From the NCBI GenBank assembly GCA_030263295.1, contig SZOS01000002.1, positions 62,001 to 126,000 of the forward strand: 64,000 nt of DNA. Reading direction: 5' to 3'. This DNA is from Dokdonella_A sp014338185 (GTDB taxonomy: Bacteria > Pseudomonadota > Gammaproteobacteria > Xanthomonadales > Rhodanobacteraceae). This document shows positions 53,913-63,151 of the stretch, in pieces (position 1 is the first letter of the stretch; each line of letters begins with the position of its first letter). Under the pieces are notes generated by a model. The model was not told the origin of the DNA, made no database searches, and worked only from the letters and a program-made list of their open reading frames with translations. Made by a program: the position numbers and the translations under genes.

Positions 53913-55937
53913 TCACCAGATCTTCACCTGCTGGTCGCCACTGCGCACCATCGCATCGCCCGCCTTGCATGAGAACGCCGTCGCGAACTGCGGCATGTTG
54001 GACGGCGCCGCCATCGCGCGGTACTGCGCGGGCGCATGCGGGTCGGCGTTGAGCATCACCTGCAGCTGTTCGGGGCGGATCGACCCGCGCCACACCCGCG
54101 CCCAGTTGAGGAAGAAGCGCTGGTCGGGCGTGTAGCCGTCGATCTTGGCGTCCTGTTCCGGATGGGCCTTGAGCGTGCGCTGGAACGCGTCCCATGCCAC
54201 GTTGATGCCGCCGAGATCGGCGATGTTCTCGCCCAGCGTGAGCCGGCCGTTGACGTGCTTGCCCGGCAACGGCTCGTAGGCGTCGAACTGCTTGACCAGC
54301 TTGTCGGTGCGGGCGTCGAACTTGTTGCGATCGTCCTTGGTCCACCAGTTGACATTGTTGCCCTGCGCATCGAACTGGCTGCCCTCGTCGTCGAAGCCGT
54401 GGGTGGCCTCGTGGCCGATCACCGCGCCGATGCCGCCGTAGTTGAGCGCATCGTCGGCCTTGAAGTCGAAGAACGGCGGCTGCAGGATCGCAGCCGGGAA
54501 GTTGATCGTGTTGTCGCTGGGGTTGTAGTAGGCGTTGACCGTCTGCGGGGTCATGCCCCATTCGAGGCGGTCGGTGGGCTGGCCGATCTTGGCCACGTCC
54601 CAGGCGTTGTTGAAGCGTGCGGCCGCCATCACGTTGCCATAATAGTCGCCGGGCTTGATGGACAGGCCCGACCAGTCGCGCCACTTGTCGGGATAGCCGA
54701 TCTTGGGCAGGAAGGTGCCCCACTTCTCCAGCGCCTTGGTCTTGGTCGCATCGCTCATCCAGTCCAGGTGCTCGATGCGGGTCTTGAGCGCGGCCACCAC
54801 GTTGGTCACCAGTTCCTGCGCGCGCTGCTTGGCGGCCGGCGGGAAGGCCTTGGCCACGTACAGTTCGCCCAGCGCCATGCCCATGCTGCGATTGGTGGCG
54901 CCGAGCACGCGCTTCCAGCGCGCTTCCTGCTCCTTCTGGCCGCTGAGCGTCTTCTTGTAGAACTCGAACGACTCGGTGGCGAAGGCCTTGGACAGGTAGG
55001 GCGCGGCGTTGTCGATCGCATGCGCGCGCAGGTAGGCCTGCCAGTGCGCCACCGGCACGTCGACGATCATCTTGTCCATCTCGGCGAAGAACCTGGGCTG
55101 CGACAGCGAGAAGCCGCCCTTGATGTCGGCCTTCTGCGCGGCAAGGAACTTGCTCCACGGGAAGTTGGGCGATGCCGCGTCGGCCTGCGCGACGGTCACG
55201 AAGTGGTACTGGTTTTCGGGCTTGCGCCATTCCACCGGGGTAAGCGATGCCGTGGCCAGGCGCGTCTCGAACGCCAGCACGCGCTCGGCGTCACGCTTGG
55301 CGGTGGCGGCGTCGCTGCCGGCCAGCTCGAGCATCTTGGCGACGTGGGCCTTGTAGGCTTCGCGCAATTCCTTGTACTCGGCCTTGCTGTAGTACTCGGC
55401 CGTGGGCAGGGACAGTCCGCCCTGCATCGCGAATGCGATCTGGATCTTGGAGTCCTTGAAGTCGGGACCGGCCCCGAACATGAACAGGTCGCCCTGGCCG
55501 CGCGCCATCGCGTCGGTGAGGTAGGCGGTGATGTCGGCCGGCTTTTGGATCGCGGCGATGCGTGCCAGCTCGGGCTCGAGCGGGGTGATGCCGGCCTTCT
55601 CGATCGCGGCCTCGTCCATGCCCGCGCGATAGAACCAACCGATCTTCTGCTCGATCGAGCCGGCACTGGCCTGGTCGGCACCGCGCGCGGCGGCCTCGAC
55701 GATCTCGTGCTGGGTCTGCAGGCTCTGCTCGCGCAGTGCATCGAATGCGCCCCAGCGCGTCTTGTCGGCCGGAATCGGGTTGGCTGCCACCCACTTGGCG
55801 TTGACGAACGCATTGAAGTCGGCACAGGGATTGAGCTTGGTGTCGAGTTCGCTGGTATCGAACGAGGCGGCCACGGCGCCGGTCGACAGCGCGGCGCAGA
55901 TCGCCAGTGGCAGGTGTTTGCGGAACAACGCGTTCAT
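53913..55937 (-). CDS. M13 zinc metallopeptidase, first tandem copy (PepO/neprilysin-like)
   Basis: The 674-residue secreted peptidase has signal peptide MNALFRKHLPLAICAALSTGAVA, the N-terminal LNPCADFNAFVNAKW, NAYYNPSDNTINFPA, the zinc site VIGHEATHGFDDEG and GENIADLGG. The C-terminus GDQQVKIW matches the downstream paralogue almost exactly, showing gene duplication. The ATG at 55937 has GGAG 6 bases upstream. M13 enzymes cut short peptides; two copies plus an M14 carboxypeptidase next door suggest extracellular peptide use. Confidence 0.93.
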   Translation of the reverse strand: MNALFRKHLPLAICAALSTGAVAASFDTSELDTKLNPCADFNAFVNAKWVAANPIPADKTRWGAFDALREQSLQTQHEIVEAAARGADQASAGSIEQKIGWFYRAGMDEAAIEKAGITPLEPELARIAAIQKPADITAYLTDAMARGQGDLFMFGAGPDFKDSKIQIAFAMQGGLSLPTAEYYSKAEYKELREAYKAHVAKMLELAGSDAATAKRDAERVLAFETRLATASLTPVEWRKPENQYHFVTVAQADAASPNFPWSKFLAAQKADIKGGFSLSQPRFFAEMDKMIVDVPVAHWQAYLRAHAIDNAAPYLSKAFATESFEFYKKTLSGQKEQEARWKRVLGATNRSMGMALGELYVAKAFPPAAKQRAQELVTNVVAALKTRIEHLDWMSDATKTKALEKWGTFLPKIGYPDKWRDWSGLSIKPGDYYGNVMAAARFNNAWDVAKIGQPTDRLEWGMTPQTVNAYYNPSDNTINFPAAILQPPFFDFKADDALNYGGIGAVIGHEATHGFDDEGSQFDAQGNNVNWWTKDDRNKFDARTDKLVKQFDAYEPLPGKHVNGRLTLGENIADLGGINVAWDAFQRTLKAHPEQDAKIDGYTPDQRFFLNWARVWRGSIRPEQLQVMLNADPHAPAQYRAMAAPSNMPQFATAFSCKAGDAMVRSGDQQVKIW

Positions 55938-56118
55938 CGAAGACTCCATGGCAAGGGATGTGGCAGGTGGGCCTGCAGGTCGCACGGGTCGTGGCGTGCG
56001 GATGGGCACGCGTGCGATGCAAGCGGCAGGGCGATGCGCGAGGGTAACGCGTGCGGGGCCGGCACGGCCCGTGTCAAAGGTCACTGCCGAGGCAAGGTTT
56101 CCGTTCCGGAACAGCGTG

Positions 56119-57960
56119 TTATCGGGAGGTGGCCGTACCCGCGCCCGCACCCGTCCCGGCACCCGTGGCGCTGGCGACGGCGGCGCTGTCCAGGCGCACG
56201 ACCGGATAGGCGCCCACGCGCTGGGTCGCGTACCACGGCGAGCGCCGGTAGAAGAAGTCCAGGCGCGCCCAAGGCGATGCGGCAAAGGCCGTGTCGCTGG
56301 CCAGGCGCTGTTCGAACTCCTGCCGCAGCGCGGGATCGCGCGCGAGCATGTCGCGCGCGATCTGCTCGGTCACGCGCGGATCGGCGTATTCCTTCTGTTC
56401 GAAGATGGCATCGAACAGGCCCCAGCGCAGCAGCGAATCGCTGGCCTGCGGTTCGAGCAGGTTGATCGCGACATTGGCCAGCGGCTGGTCCAGCGGCACG
56501 AGGACCGCGCCGGGTGCGAACGCGAGCGTGGCCGGCTTGCGCGCCTGCTCGAAGCGCGTGAGCAGGTGGTGGCCCTCGAACGGCTTGCCGGCCCATTGCG
56601 GCGCATCGAGTTGGTCGTGCTCGACCGCGAGTTCGAGCGCATGGTCGATGCGCTGCACGCGGATGCCGTGCAGGCGCAGGCGTTCGACCACCTGCGGCCA
56701 GCCGCTGGGCACGAGGTAGGCGGCCGGCAGCGACACGGTCTGGCTCGCCACCAGGTCGCGGTAATGCGGCACCACGTAGGTGCGCGGCCGACGAGGGTCG
56801 TAGCGCACCCAGTCGCCGCCCGAGATGTCGCTGGGGGTGTGGCTCCAGGCATAGCCCTTGAGCGTGAACGGCACCGATTGGGTCGAGGTCTTGAATGCGA
56901 CCGCAAGGCTCGCGCCGCCCTTGCGCCCGCGCGCGACGGTGTCGGCATCGGCCTGGGTGACCGCGCGGCGCAGCGCGCCCTCGTCGCGCGCGAGCCGTTC
57001 GAGCGTGGCCAGCACGAAGTCATGCGCGGCGCGCACGCGTACCGCGTAGGGCTTGAGCATGTGCGTCTCCACCAGCAGCGCGGCGCGGTTGCGCAGCGCC
57101 ACGTAGCCGGTCGAGAAGCGCGGACCCGAGCCGAAGTTGCTGATGCCCTTGCGCAGATCGCCGCCATCGACCAGTTCCAGGTAGGGCGCCGCGAGGTGCC
57201 GCTTGCGCTCGTAGGCGGGCACGATGTCGCGCTCGAAGGCCTCGCCCTGCCAGCGCTGCACGGCCGGATGCAGCGGCCCCCACTGCTCCATGTACCACAT
57301 GAGGTCGTACTGGTAGTCGGCGCCGTCGGTGGTGTGGATGTCGAGGAACAGGTCCGGGTGCCATGCGTCGAACATCGCCAGCCACGCGCGCATCTCGGGC
57401 GCGTCGGCCTTCATGTAGTCGCGGTTGAGGTTGAGGTTCTGCGCCGTCGCGCGAAAGCCCATCTGCTGCGGCCCGTTCTGGTTGATGCGGTTCCACGGGC
57501 TGGAGTTCTCGTGGCCGTCGACGTTGAAGATCGGCAGCCACAGCAGGATCGTGTGGTCGAGCAGGTGACGGTGCCCGCGCTTGAACGCGAGGTCACGCAG
57601 CAGCATGAGCGCGGCGTCCTTGCCCTCGATCTCGCCGGCATGGATGCCTGCCTGCACCAGCACGATGGTCTTGCCCGAGGCGCGTGCGGCCTGCGGTGTG
57701 AACTCGCCGCCGCCGGCCGCGACCACGAGCATGAGATCGCGGCCTTCGGGCGACACCCCGAAGCGCGTGAGCTGCAGGGTGCCGGGTGCGGCCTCGGCCA
57801 GGCGCTGCAGGTAGGCGCGCGTGTCGGCGTAGGAGGGCGTGGTGCGGAACTGCGCGCGTTCGGCCGGCGTGGTCCAGTCGGCGGCGCCTGTGGCGCCATG
57901 CGCGAACGGCGCCAGGCAGCAGGCGAGGAGCAGCAGGCACAGCGAGCGCAGCAGGTTCAT
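56119..57960 (-). CDS. Secreted M14 zinc carboxypeptidase-family protein
   Basis: The 613-residue protein has a signal peptide (MNLLRSLCLLLLACCLAPFAHG) and an M14 domain with zinc ligands in QAGIHAGEIEGKD (HxxE) and LFLDIHTTDGA. The catalytic region is LRNRAALLVETHM with the active-site Glu. A C-terminal region of about 250 residues adds a beta-rich extension. It probably trims peptides or peptidoglycan stems in the periplasm. The ATG at 57960 overlaps the DUF502 stop (ATGA), so the two genes are coupled. Confidence 0.88.
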   Translation of the reverse strand: MNLLRSLCLLLLACCLAPFAHGATGAADWTTPAERAQFRTTPSYADTRAYLQRLAEAAPGTLQLTRFGVSPEGRDLMLVVAAGGGEFTPQAARASGKTIVLVQAGIHAGEIEGKDAALMLLRDLAFKRGHRHLLDHTILLWLPIFNVDGHENSSPWNRINQNGPQQMGFRATAQNLNLNRDYMKADAPEMRAWLAMFDAWHPDLFLDIHTTDGADYQYDLMWYMEQWGPLHPAVQRWQGEAFERDIVPAYERKRHLAAPYLELVDGGDLRKGISNFGSGPRFSTGYVALRNRAALLVETHMLKPYAVRVRAAHDFVLATLERLARDEGALRRAVTQADADTVARGRKGGASLAVAFKTSTQSVPFTLKGYAWSHTPSDISGGDWVRYDPRRPRTYVVPHYRDLVASQTVSLPAAYLVPSGWPQVVERLRLHGIRVQRIDHALELAVEHDQLDAPQWAGKPFEGHHLLTRFEQARKPATLAFAPGAVLVPLDQPLANVAINLLEPQASDSLLRWGLFDAIFEQKEYADPRVTEQIARDMLARDPALRQEFEQRLASDTAFAASPWARLDFFYRRSPWYATQRVGAYPVVRLDSAAVASATGAGTGAGAGTATSR

Positions 57961-58598
57961 GGCGGATTCCCCGAAATCGGAAATGGCAGCGGGTCGGGCG
58001 AGGTGGCGCCAACCGACAGCACGAACGCCATCGCCTGGTCCACGCTCCAGTCGGTAGCGGTGAGTTGCGCGACCGGCACGATCTCAAGGTAGCCGCCGGT
58101 CGGGTTGGGTGTGGTGGGGATGTAGACCGCGGCATGCTCCACTCCCGCCGCGTCGCGAAACACGCGCGTGACGAAGCCGATCGTGCGCAGTTCGGGCGAG
58201 GGGAATGCGACCAGCACCACACGCTGGGTGCCGCCGGGCTTGCTCTGCAGCATCGCCATGAGCTTCTTGGCCCCGCCATAGATGCTGTGGGCAATCGGGA
58301 TGTGCTCGATCAGGCGCTCGAACAGCGCCAGCACGCGCTGGCCAAGCACGCGCGAGGCCGCGAAGCCGATCACGTACAGCAGCACCAGTGTGCTCACGAA
58401 CGCGAGCATCGACAGCAGCCAGTCCTGGCGCAGGTGGCCGAGCGTGTCGGGATAGGCGTTGACGAGCGCGGTGATCCACGGCAGGTTGACGTCCGACAGC
58501 AGCGCGAAGATCCACTTGAACACGATCCAGGTCAGCCAGATCGGAATGATCGTGAGCAGGCCGGCGAACAGGTAGCGTTGGATATGGAGGGAGCGCAT
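57957..58598 (-). CDS. DUF502 family membrane protein
   Basis: The 213-residue protein begins MRSLHIQRYLFAGLLTIIPIW, has a second membrane segment (LLSMLAFVSTLVLLYVIGFAAS), and the conserved IEHIPIAHSIYGGAKKL and VVLVAFPSPELRTIGFVT segments of DUF502. The family has no established function. The ATG at 58598 was chosen over 58625 because it fits the family start. It is translationally coupled to the downstream M14 peptidase gene. Confidence 0.88.
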   Translation of the reverse strand: MRSLHIQRYLFAGLLTIIPIWLTWIVFKWIFALLSDVNLPWITALVNAYPDTLGHLRQDWLLSMLAFVSTLVLLYVIGFAASRVLGQRVLALFERLIEHIPIAHSIYGGAKKLMAMLQSKPGGTQRVVLVAFPSPELRTIGFVTRVFRDAAGVEHAAVYIPTTPNPTGGYLEIVPVAQLTATDWSVDQAMAFVLSVGATSPDPLPFPISGNPP

Positions 58599-58765
58599 GG
58601 GAATCCCGGTCGATTGGCGTGGCACCCGCCGCTGCGCGAAGATGGCACCGGGATTCTAGCCGAGGCGAGGGGAGAGCCGATGGCATCACGGACATCACGA
58701 TCACCCATGCGGGGCGGCACGCGCACGGCGGCACGGGCGCGCCACCGGGCCCGCGGGAGCGCCGC

Positions 58766-59362
58766 ATGAGCACGTCCGCCGATCGCATCGTGGTGGCGCT
58801 CATGGGCCTGCCCGGTGCCGGCAAGACCACCATCGCGCGCGCGCTCGAGCGCGAGCTGGCGTTGCGGCGCATCTGCCGCGATGCGATCCGCGCGGCGATG
58901 TTCCCCACCTGCAGCTACACGCGCATGGAAAAGCGCGCCGCGTTCCGTGGCGTGCTCATGGCGCTGGAGATCAACTGCGTGCTTGGCGCCCCGAGCGTGC
59001 TCGACGGCATGACGTTCGCGCGGCGCAAGGACTTCGATGCGGTGGCGGCCACCGCCGCCCAGCACGGCCATGCCGTGCTGCCGCTGCTGGTGGAGTGCCG
59101 GCCTTCGCTCGCGCGCCTGCGCATCGAGCGTGACGTCGCGCGCGGCAGCCATCCGGCCGGTGATCGCCTGCCGGCGCTGGTCGATGCGATGACCACGCGC
59201 TTCGACGCGCCGCCCGAGGGCACGCTGCGCATCGACGGCGAGGCGCCATCGGCGCAGATGTGCGCGCAGGCCCTGCTGGTGGTCAACGCCTGGCGCAGCG
59301 GCCGCAGCGCGCAGGCTCAGGGCCCGGTCGCGGCATCCGACCCAGCCGGATCGGTGGCGTAG
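58766..59362 (+). CDS. P-loop kinase/AAA-type ATP-binding protein
   Basis: The 198-residue protein has a Walker A motif ALMGLPGAGKTTIARAL near the start and RICRDAIRAAMFP, as in small-molecule kinases such as gluconate kinase-like or zeta-toxin-like phosphotransferases. A mobile lid-like region with several arginines (ECRPSLARLRIERDVARG) follows. The substrate is unknown. The ATG at 58766 has GGGAG upstream. Its last 46 bases overlap the convergent TIGR03032-type gene. Confidence 0.75.
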   Translation: MSTSADRIVVALMGLPGAGKTTIARALERELALRRICRDAIRAAMFPTCSYTRMEKRAAFRGVLMALEINCVLGAPSVLDGMTFARRKDFDAVAATAAQHGHAVLPLLVECRPSLARLRIERDVARGSHPAGDRLPALVDAMTTRFDAPPEGTLRIDGEAPSAQMCAQALLVVNAWRSGRSAQAQGPVAASDPAGSVA

Positions 59363-60507
59363 CCGTTGCCGGGCGTCGCTATCGCGTCGGGCTTGGGCTG
59401 GGTGAAGCCGACTTCGCGCAGCGCCTCGTCCGGCAGTGCGTAGGAATTGGTGAGGTATTCGCCTTCGCTGATGATTTCCGGGAACAGCACGCCGGGCACC
59501 GCCTGCACCGCGAAGATCTCCTGCACCGCGCCGGTGAACTTGAGCAGCGCGATGGTCTTGCCGGTGTCCAGGTGCACCACCCAGACGCCGCTTTGCCGGT
59601 CGCGGTTGTCATCGGTGATCTCGATGTCGGTGAATGCGTTGGATTCGCGCAGCTGCGACAGGCCGATGAAGGCGAGCGGGCCGAGGAAGTCCAGGCCGCG
59701 CGCAAAGCCGGGCACACTCGCGAAGTCGCTCTTCTCGCCGCTCTTGGGATCGATCGTGACGAGCTTGCCGCGCCCCGATTCCAGCACCCATAGCTTGCCC
59801 TCGTACCAGCGCGGCGAGTGCGGCATCGACAGTCCACGCGTGATGATGCGGTCGGTGGCCATGTCGATGAGCAGGCCGCCATCGCGCTTGTTCTTGCGCC
59901 AGCCTTGCGGCTCGTTGCTGTCGCCCAGTGCGGTCAGGTAGCGCGGCTTGCCATCGCGCATGCCCAGGCCGTTGAGGTGGCAGCGGTCCTCCGGCGCGTA
60001 GTGGCTCACGAAGCGTGGCCGCCAGCGCGGCACGAAGCTCGACTTGGTGTCGAGCGTGCACAGGCACGAGAACAGCGTGTTCACGAACCACAGGTCGCCG
60101 TGCTTGTCCCACGCCATCTCGTGGATGTCGATCGCGCCGGTGATGTGGCCGCGGCGCGCCATGTACACGGCGTCGTGGCGCGGCGGATCCTGCAGGCGCT
60201 TGGCCACCGCCGGCATGTTGCGGAACTCGGCAATCTCGATCGAGGTCCCCAGCGCGAGGCGTTCGGTGTCGGCGGCCATGCCCATCGGGCGGGTGAAATT
60301 GCGGAAATGGGTGTTGATCGATGCGCCGTCGGGCCGCAGGATCACGAGCTTGCCGGCCTGGTAGGTGCTCACCAGCAGGCAACTGCGCAGTTGCCGCAGC
60401 AGTTCCGGAAAGTTGTTCGTGTGCATGCTGCCCAGCACCTGGTTCACATCCGGGGCGGGTGCGGCGTCGGCAGGCACGGGAACGGCAGGCGTGGCGTAGC
60501 TGTTCAT
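59317..60507 (-). CDS. TIGR03032-family protein (propeller-like, unknown function)
   Basis: The 396-residue protein has the family landmarks LLVSTYQAGKLVILRPDG, FTRPMGMAADTERLALGTS, DIHEMAWDKHGDLWFVNT, and HLNGLGMRDGKPRYLTALG. The alternating strands and repeating WY/LW-type segments suggest a beta-propeller. There is no signal peptide, so it is likely cytoplasmic. No enzymatic activity is established for the family. It lies 70 bases downstream of the acyltransferase-like gene on the same strand, with which it may form an operon. Confidence 0.8.
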   Translation of the reverse strand: MNSYATPAVPVPADAAPAPDVNQVLGSMHTNNFPELLRQLRSCLLVSTYQAGKLVILRPDGASINTHFRNFTRPMGMAADTERLALGTSIEIAEFRNMPAVAKRLQDPPRHDAVYMARRGHITGAIDIHEMAWDKHGDLWFVNTLFSCLCTLDTKSSFVPRWRPRFVSHYAPEDRCHLNGLGMRDGKPRYLTALGDSNEPQGWRKNKRDGGLLIDMATDRIITRGLSMPHSPRWYEGKLWVLESGRGKLVTIDPKSGEKSDFASVPGFARGLDFLGPLAFIGLSQLRESNAFTDIEITDDNRDRQSGVWVVHLDTGKTIALLKFTGAVQEIFAVQAVPGVLFPEIISEGEYLTNSYALPDEALREVGFTQPKPDAIATPGNGYATDPAGSDAATGP

Positions 60508-60577
60508 GGCGTCGGGCGTGATGCGGGGTGACTGATCCTGCCATGCGCGGCAGGCGTGCGACAGGCGATGCGTTGCC

Positions 60578-61135
60578 TCAAGCCGACTGTGCCGGCGGCT
60601 TCAGCCGCGCGCCCTTGAAGTACAGCGCGCGCAGGTCGAGCCCGCGGTCGCTGCGACCGATGTACACGAAGCGCGGGTTGAACCAGGTCGCCATGCGGCC
60701 GCGTTCCTTGAAGCGGTCGTTCTCCAGTTCGAGCAGCACGCCGATGCACGGATAGTCGTGGGCGCGCGCGTGCTCCTCCAGCAGCACGCAGGAGCGCTTG
60801 AGCAGCGACATCACCAGTGGACTGGCGCGCCAGCGTGCGCCGACGAAGGTGCGCCAGTAGTACATCGGTTGCGCCAGCCGCGGTGGCGTGACGGCGATCG
60901 CGGTGCACACGCCGGCCACCGCGCCATCGGCCGAGCGCGCGTGCATGACCACTTGGCGCACGCGCTGCGCCATGGCGGCCTCGTCGTTGAGAGCGCCCTC
61001 GGCCACCCAGAACGCCTTGATCGCGGCGGCGTCGTCAGCATGGATCTCGGGCCAGTTGACCACGAAGCGGAAGCCGGTCGCATCACTGTGGCCGGCTGCG
61101 GTGTCGGGCCCGGTTGGGGCTTGGTCGGGAGCCAT
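60578..61135 (-). CDS. Unrecognised protein, possibly GNAT-type acyltransferase
   Basis: The 185-residue product is not confidently recognised. It has alternating helices and strands compatible with a GNAT fold: an AFWVAEGALNDEAAMAQRVRQ helical segment, an AGVCTAIAV strand followed by a YYWRTFVGARWRASPLVMSLL segment that could be the acyl-CoA-binding part, and a conserved-looking GVLLELENDRF stretch. The ATG at 61135 has AGGAG 8 bases upstream. It precedes the TIGR03032-type gene. Confidence 0.6.
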   Translation of the reverse strand: MAPDQAPTGPDTAAGHSDATGFRFVVNWPEIHADDAAAIKAFWVAEGALNDEAAMAQRVRQVVMHARSADGAVAGVCTAIAVTPPRLAQPMYYWRTFVGARWRASPLVMSLLKRSCVLLEEHARAHDYPCIGVLLELENDRFKERGRMATWFNPRFVYIGRSDRGLDLRALYFKGARLKPPAQSA

Positions 61136-61235
61136 GCGCGCTACTCCTGTGGATGAATCGCAATCATCGCGCATCGCCGTAGCCGCTGCAGCCCCGACAC
61201 CGCCCGCCACCACCACCGGGTGCCACATGACACTG

Positions 61236-62831
61236 TCAGAACTCGAAGCCGTGGGCGAAGATCGTATCCGCGCCGTATTCGGCAGCACCGATGTCGGCGC
61301 GGCCGCCGTGGACACGCGCAAATCCGGGGCCGCGCTGGTCGGTGACGGCGCCAGAGAGGTTGTTGCCGGCGTCGATCACCGGGCTGCCTGGCATCGGCAT
61401 GTGGATCTTCGTGATTGCGCCATGGAAGTCCAATGGCAGCAACAACGGGTCGATCCCGACGAGCGTGTCAGCGGGGACCGCCACGGCCGAGTGGGAGTAC
61501 ACGAGGTTGTTGCTGCCGATCACCTGGCTGGAACCGATGCCGCCGATGTCATCGGGCACCGTGCCCGAGCCGAAGTCGCGGCTGTTGTTGGCCACGATCG
61601 TGTTGTGCAGTTCCAGCAGGGTGGCGGTACACACGCGCACTCCCGTGCCAAACAACGTCGAGCCGTTGCCGGCTGCGGTCACCGTATTGAACGCAATGGT
61701 GGAATCATGGATCCGCGCAGGGTTGCCCCAGATGCCCACGCCGGCGGCCGCGGTGGCGGTGGTCGCATGGTTGCCCGAGATCGTGCTGTTGCTGATGGTC
61801 ACCGGATAGGTGGCGGCCATGACGAAATACGCGCCCGCGGTGGCCCCGGCCTGGTTGCCCGTGATCGCCGAGCGCTCCACCCGCGCATCGCCGGTGATGT
61901 AGGCTCCGCCGCCCCATTTGCTGGCCTCGTTGTCCGCGATGGTGCTGTATTTGATCGAACTGCCGTCCGTCGCCACCGATCCCAGCTGTGACATCGACCC
62001 GGCTTGCACGCCGCCGCCGGTGCCGCCCAAGGCGCCGCCGGTGTGATTGCCCGACACGATGCTGCTGAGCAGCGCCAGTCCGTCGCCCGCGTAGACGCCG
62101 CCGCCACGTGCCTGACGTGCCGAATGGTAGGCGCTGTTGTCGCTGATGAAGCTTTGGCTCACGATCGCCTTGCCGGCCGCGAACACCGCCCCGCCACGCA
62201 CGGCATCGACGCTCTGTGCCGAGTTGGCACTGCAGTATTTGATCCACGTGTCGTGCAGGTACACCGAGCCGGTGCTGCGGATGCAGGCGCCGTCGGGGGA
62301 GCCCGTGGCACCCGCATCGAGCGCCGTGCGGCCATGGGTGACCATCATGCCGCGCAGGCTCACGGCGCCGTGCCCCGTGTGGTGGAACACCCGCGAGCTG
62401 TCGTTGCCGCTGATCTCGACGCCCAGCATGCGCGGTCCCACCAGGGTCAGGGTGTCGACACCGATCTCGATCGCGCCGGTGGTGAGCGTGATCTTGCTGC
62501 AATCGAGTTGGGTCAGGTCGATGGTGTCGTCATCGGCCGCCGCGGCCACCGCATCGCGCAGGCTGCCCGGCCCGCTGTCGCCGCAGTTGGTCACCGGGAG
62601 CGCGTTGCCGGGCGCGCGCGCGGGTGCTCCCGCGGTGATCGCCAGCATGCGTTGGAGTGCGCGCAAATCGATGCCGGCGAGCGACGGGGGCGTGCTGGCC
62701 GTTGGTGGTGGCGCCGGAGGCGGTTGGATGCCGGCACTGGCCTGCCCGGCCAGGAGCAGCGTGGCGGACAGGCCGCCCGCGAGGAGACTGAGGCGGGGGG
62801 CACGGGTCACGTGCCAGGAGCGAGGTTGCAT
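61236..62831 (-). CDS. Secreted right-handed beta-helix protein with choice-of-anchor Q domain
   Basis: The 531-residue protein has a signal peptide (hydrophobic LSLLAGGLSATLLLAGQASA), a Pro-rich spacer, then NCGDSGPGSLRDAVAAAADDD, the usual opening of this type. Repeated Asn/Ser/Gly-rich coils with GGG, NNxA and STIxxN motifs show a right-handed parallel beta-helix. The C-terminal GSPVIDAGNN and ADIGAAEY fit the choice-of-anchor Q class, and the tail ends DTIFAHGFEF. It is probably surface-exposed or secreted; its function is unknown. The ATG at 62831 has AGGGAG 7 bases upstream. Confidence 0.82.
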   Translation of the reverse strand: MQPRSWHVTRAPRLSLLAGGLSATLLLAGQASAGIQPPPAPPPTASTPPSLAGIDLRALQRMLAITAGAPARAPGNALPVTNCGDSGPGSLRDAVAAAADDDTIDLTQLDCSKITLTTGAIEIGVDTLTLVGPRMLGVEISGNDSSRVFHHTGHGAVSLRGMMVTHGRTALDAGATGSPDGACIRSTGSVYLHDTWIKYCSANSAQSVDAVRGGAVFAAGKAIVSQSFISDNSAYHSARQARGGGVYAGDGLALLSSIVSGNHTGGALGGTGGGVQAGSMSQLGSVATDGSSIKYSTIADNEASKWGGGAYITGDARVERSAITGNQAGATAGAYFVMAATYPVTISNSTISGNHATTATAAAGVGIWGNPARIHDSTIAFNTVTAAGNGSTLFGTGVRVCTATLLELHNTIVANNSRDFGSGTVPDDIGGIGSSQVIGSNNLVYSHSAVAVPADTLVGIDPLLLPLDFHGAITKIHMPMPGSPVIDAGNNLSGAVTDQRGPGFARVHGGRADIGAAEYGADTIFAHGFEF

Positions 62832-63104
62832 GGTGAATCTCCCTGATCGATGCAATGAGCCCCCGCTCGTGCGCGCCCCACCGCTGCTGCGGGACCGGGC
62901 GCGCGGTCATCTTAATCAAATCGTGCCGATGTCACACCTGGAGGCGGCGCCAGGCGCCTCGGTGGCGGCGCGTGCGCGGTGCCATGCGTCTGCTGCGCGT
63001 GGCGTGATGCGGACTCGGGCGGCCGCGCGTGCGGGCCGGGAGGCGCGGGGCTGGAGGCGTCGGGTCGACAGTGATCGCCATGTCGGCGTGCGACCGGGCG
63101 CTTG
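62832..63104. other. Non-coding gap between two beta-helix genes
   Basis: With the adjoining terminator it forms the only stretch of more than 300 bases without a gene. It holds the ribosome binding site of the downstream beta-helix gene and, near 62912-62928, an AT-rich patch (CTTAATCAAATC) that could be its promoter. No RNA gene or repeat was seen. Confidence 0.5.
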
Positions 63105-63138
63105 GCGCAGCCACCCCGTGGATTCGGGGTGGCTGCGC
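63105..63138 (-). terminator. Strong terminator-like hairpin after the partial beta-helix gene
   Basis: Fourteen perfectly paired bases on each side (GCGCAGCCACCCCG and its complement) enclose a 6-base loop. The hairpin begins 13 bases after the stop of the minus-strand gene at 63152. No U-tract follows, but the stem is by far the strongest in the window. Confidence 0.65.
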
Positions 63139-63151
63139 TGCGTGATTGCCG

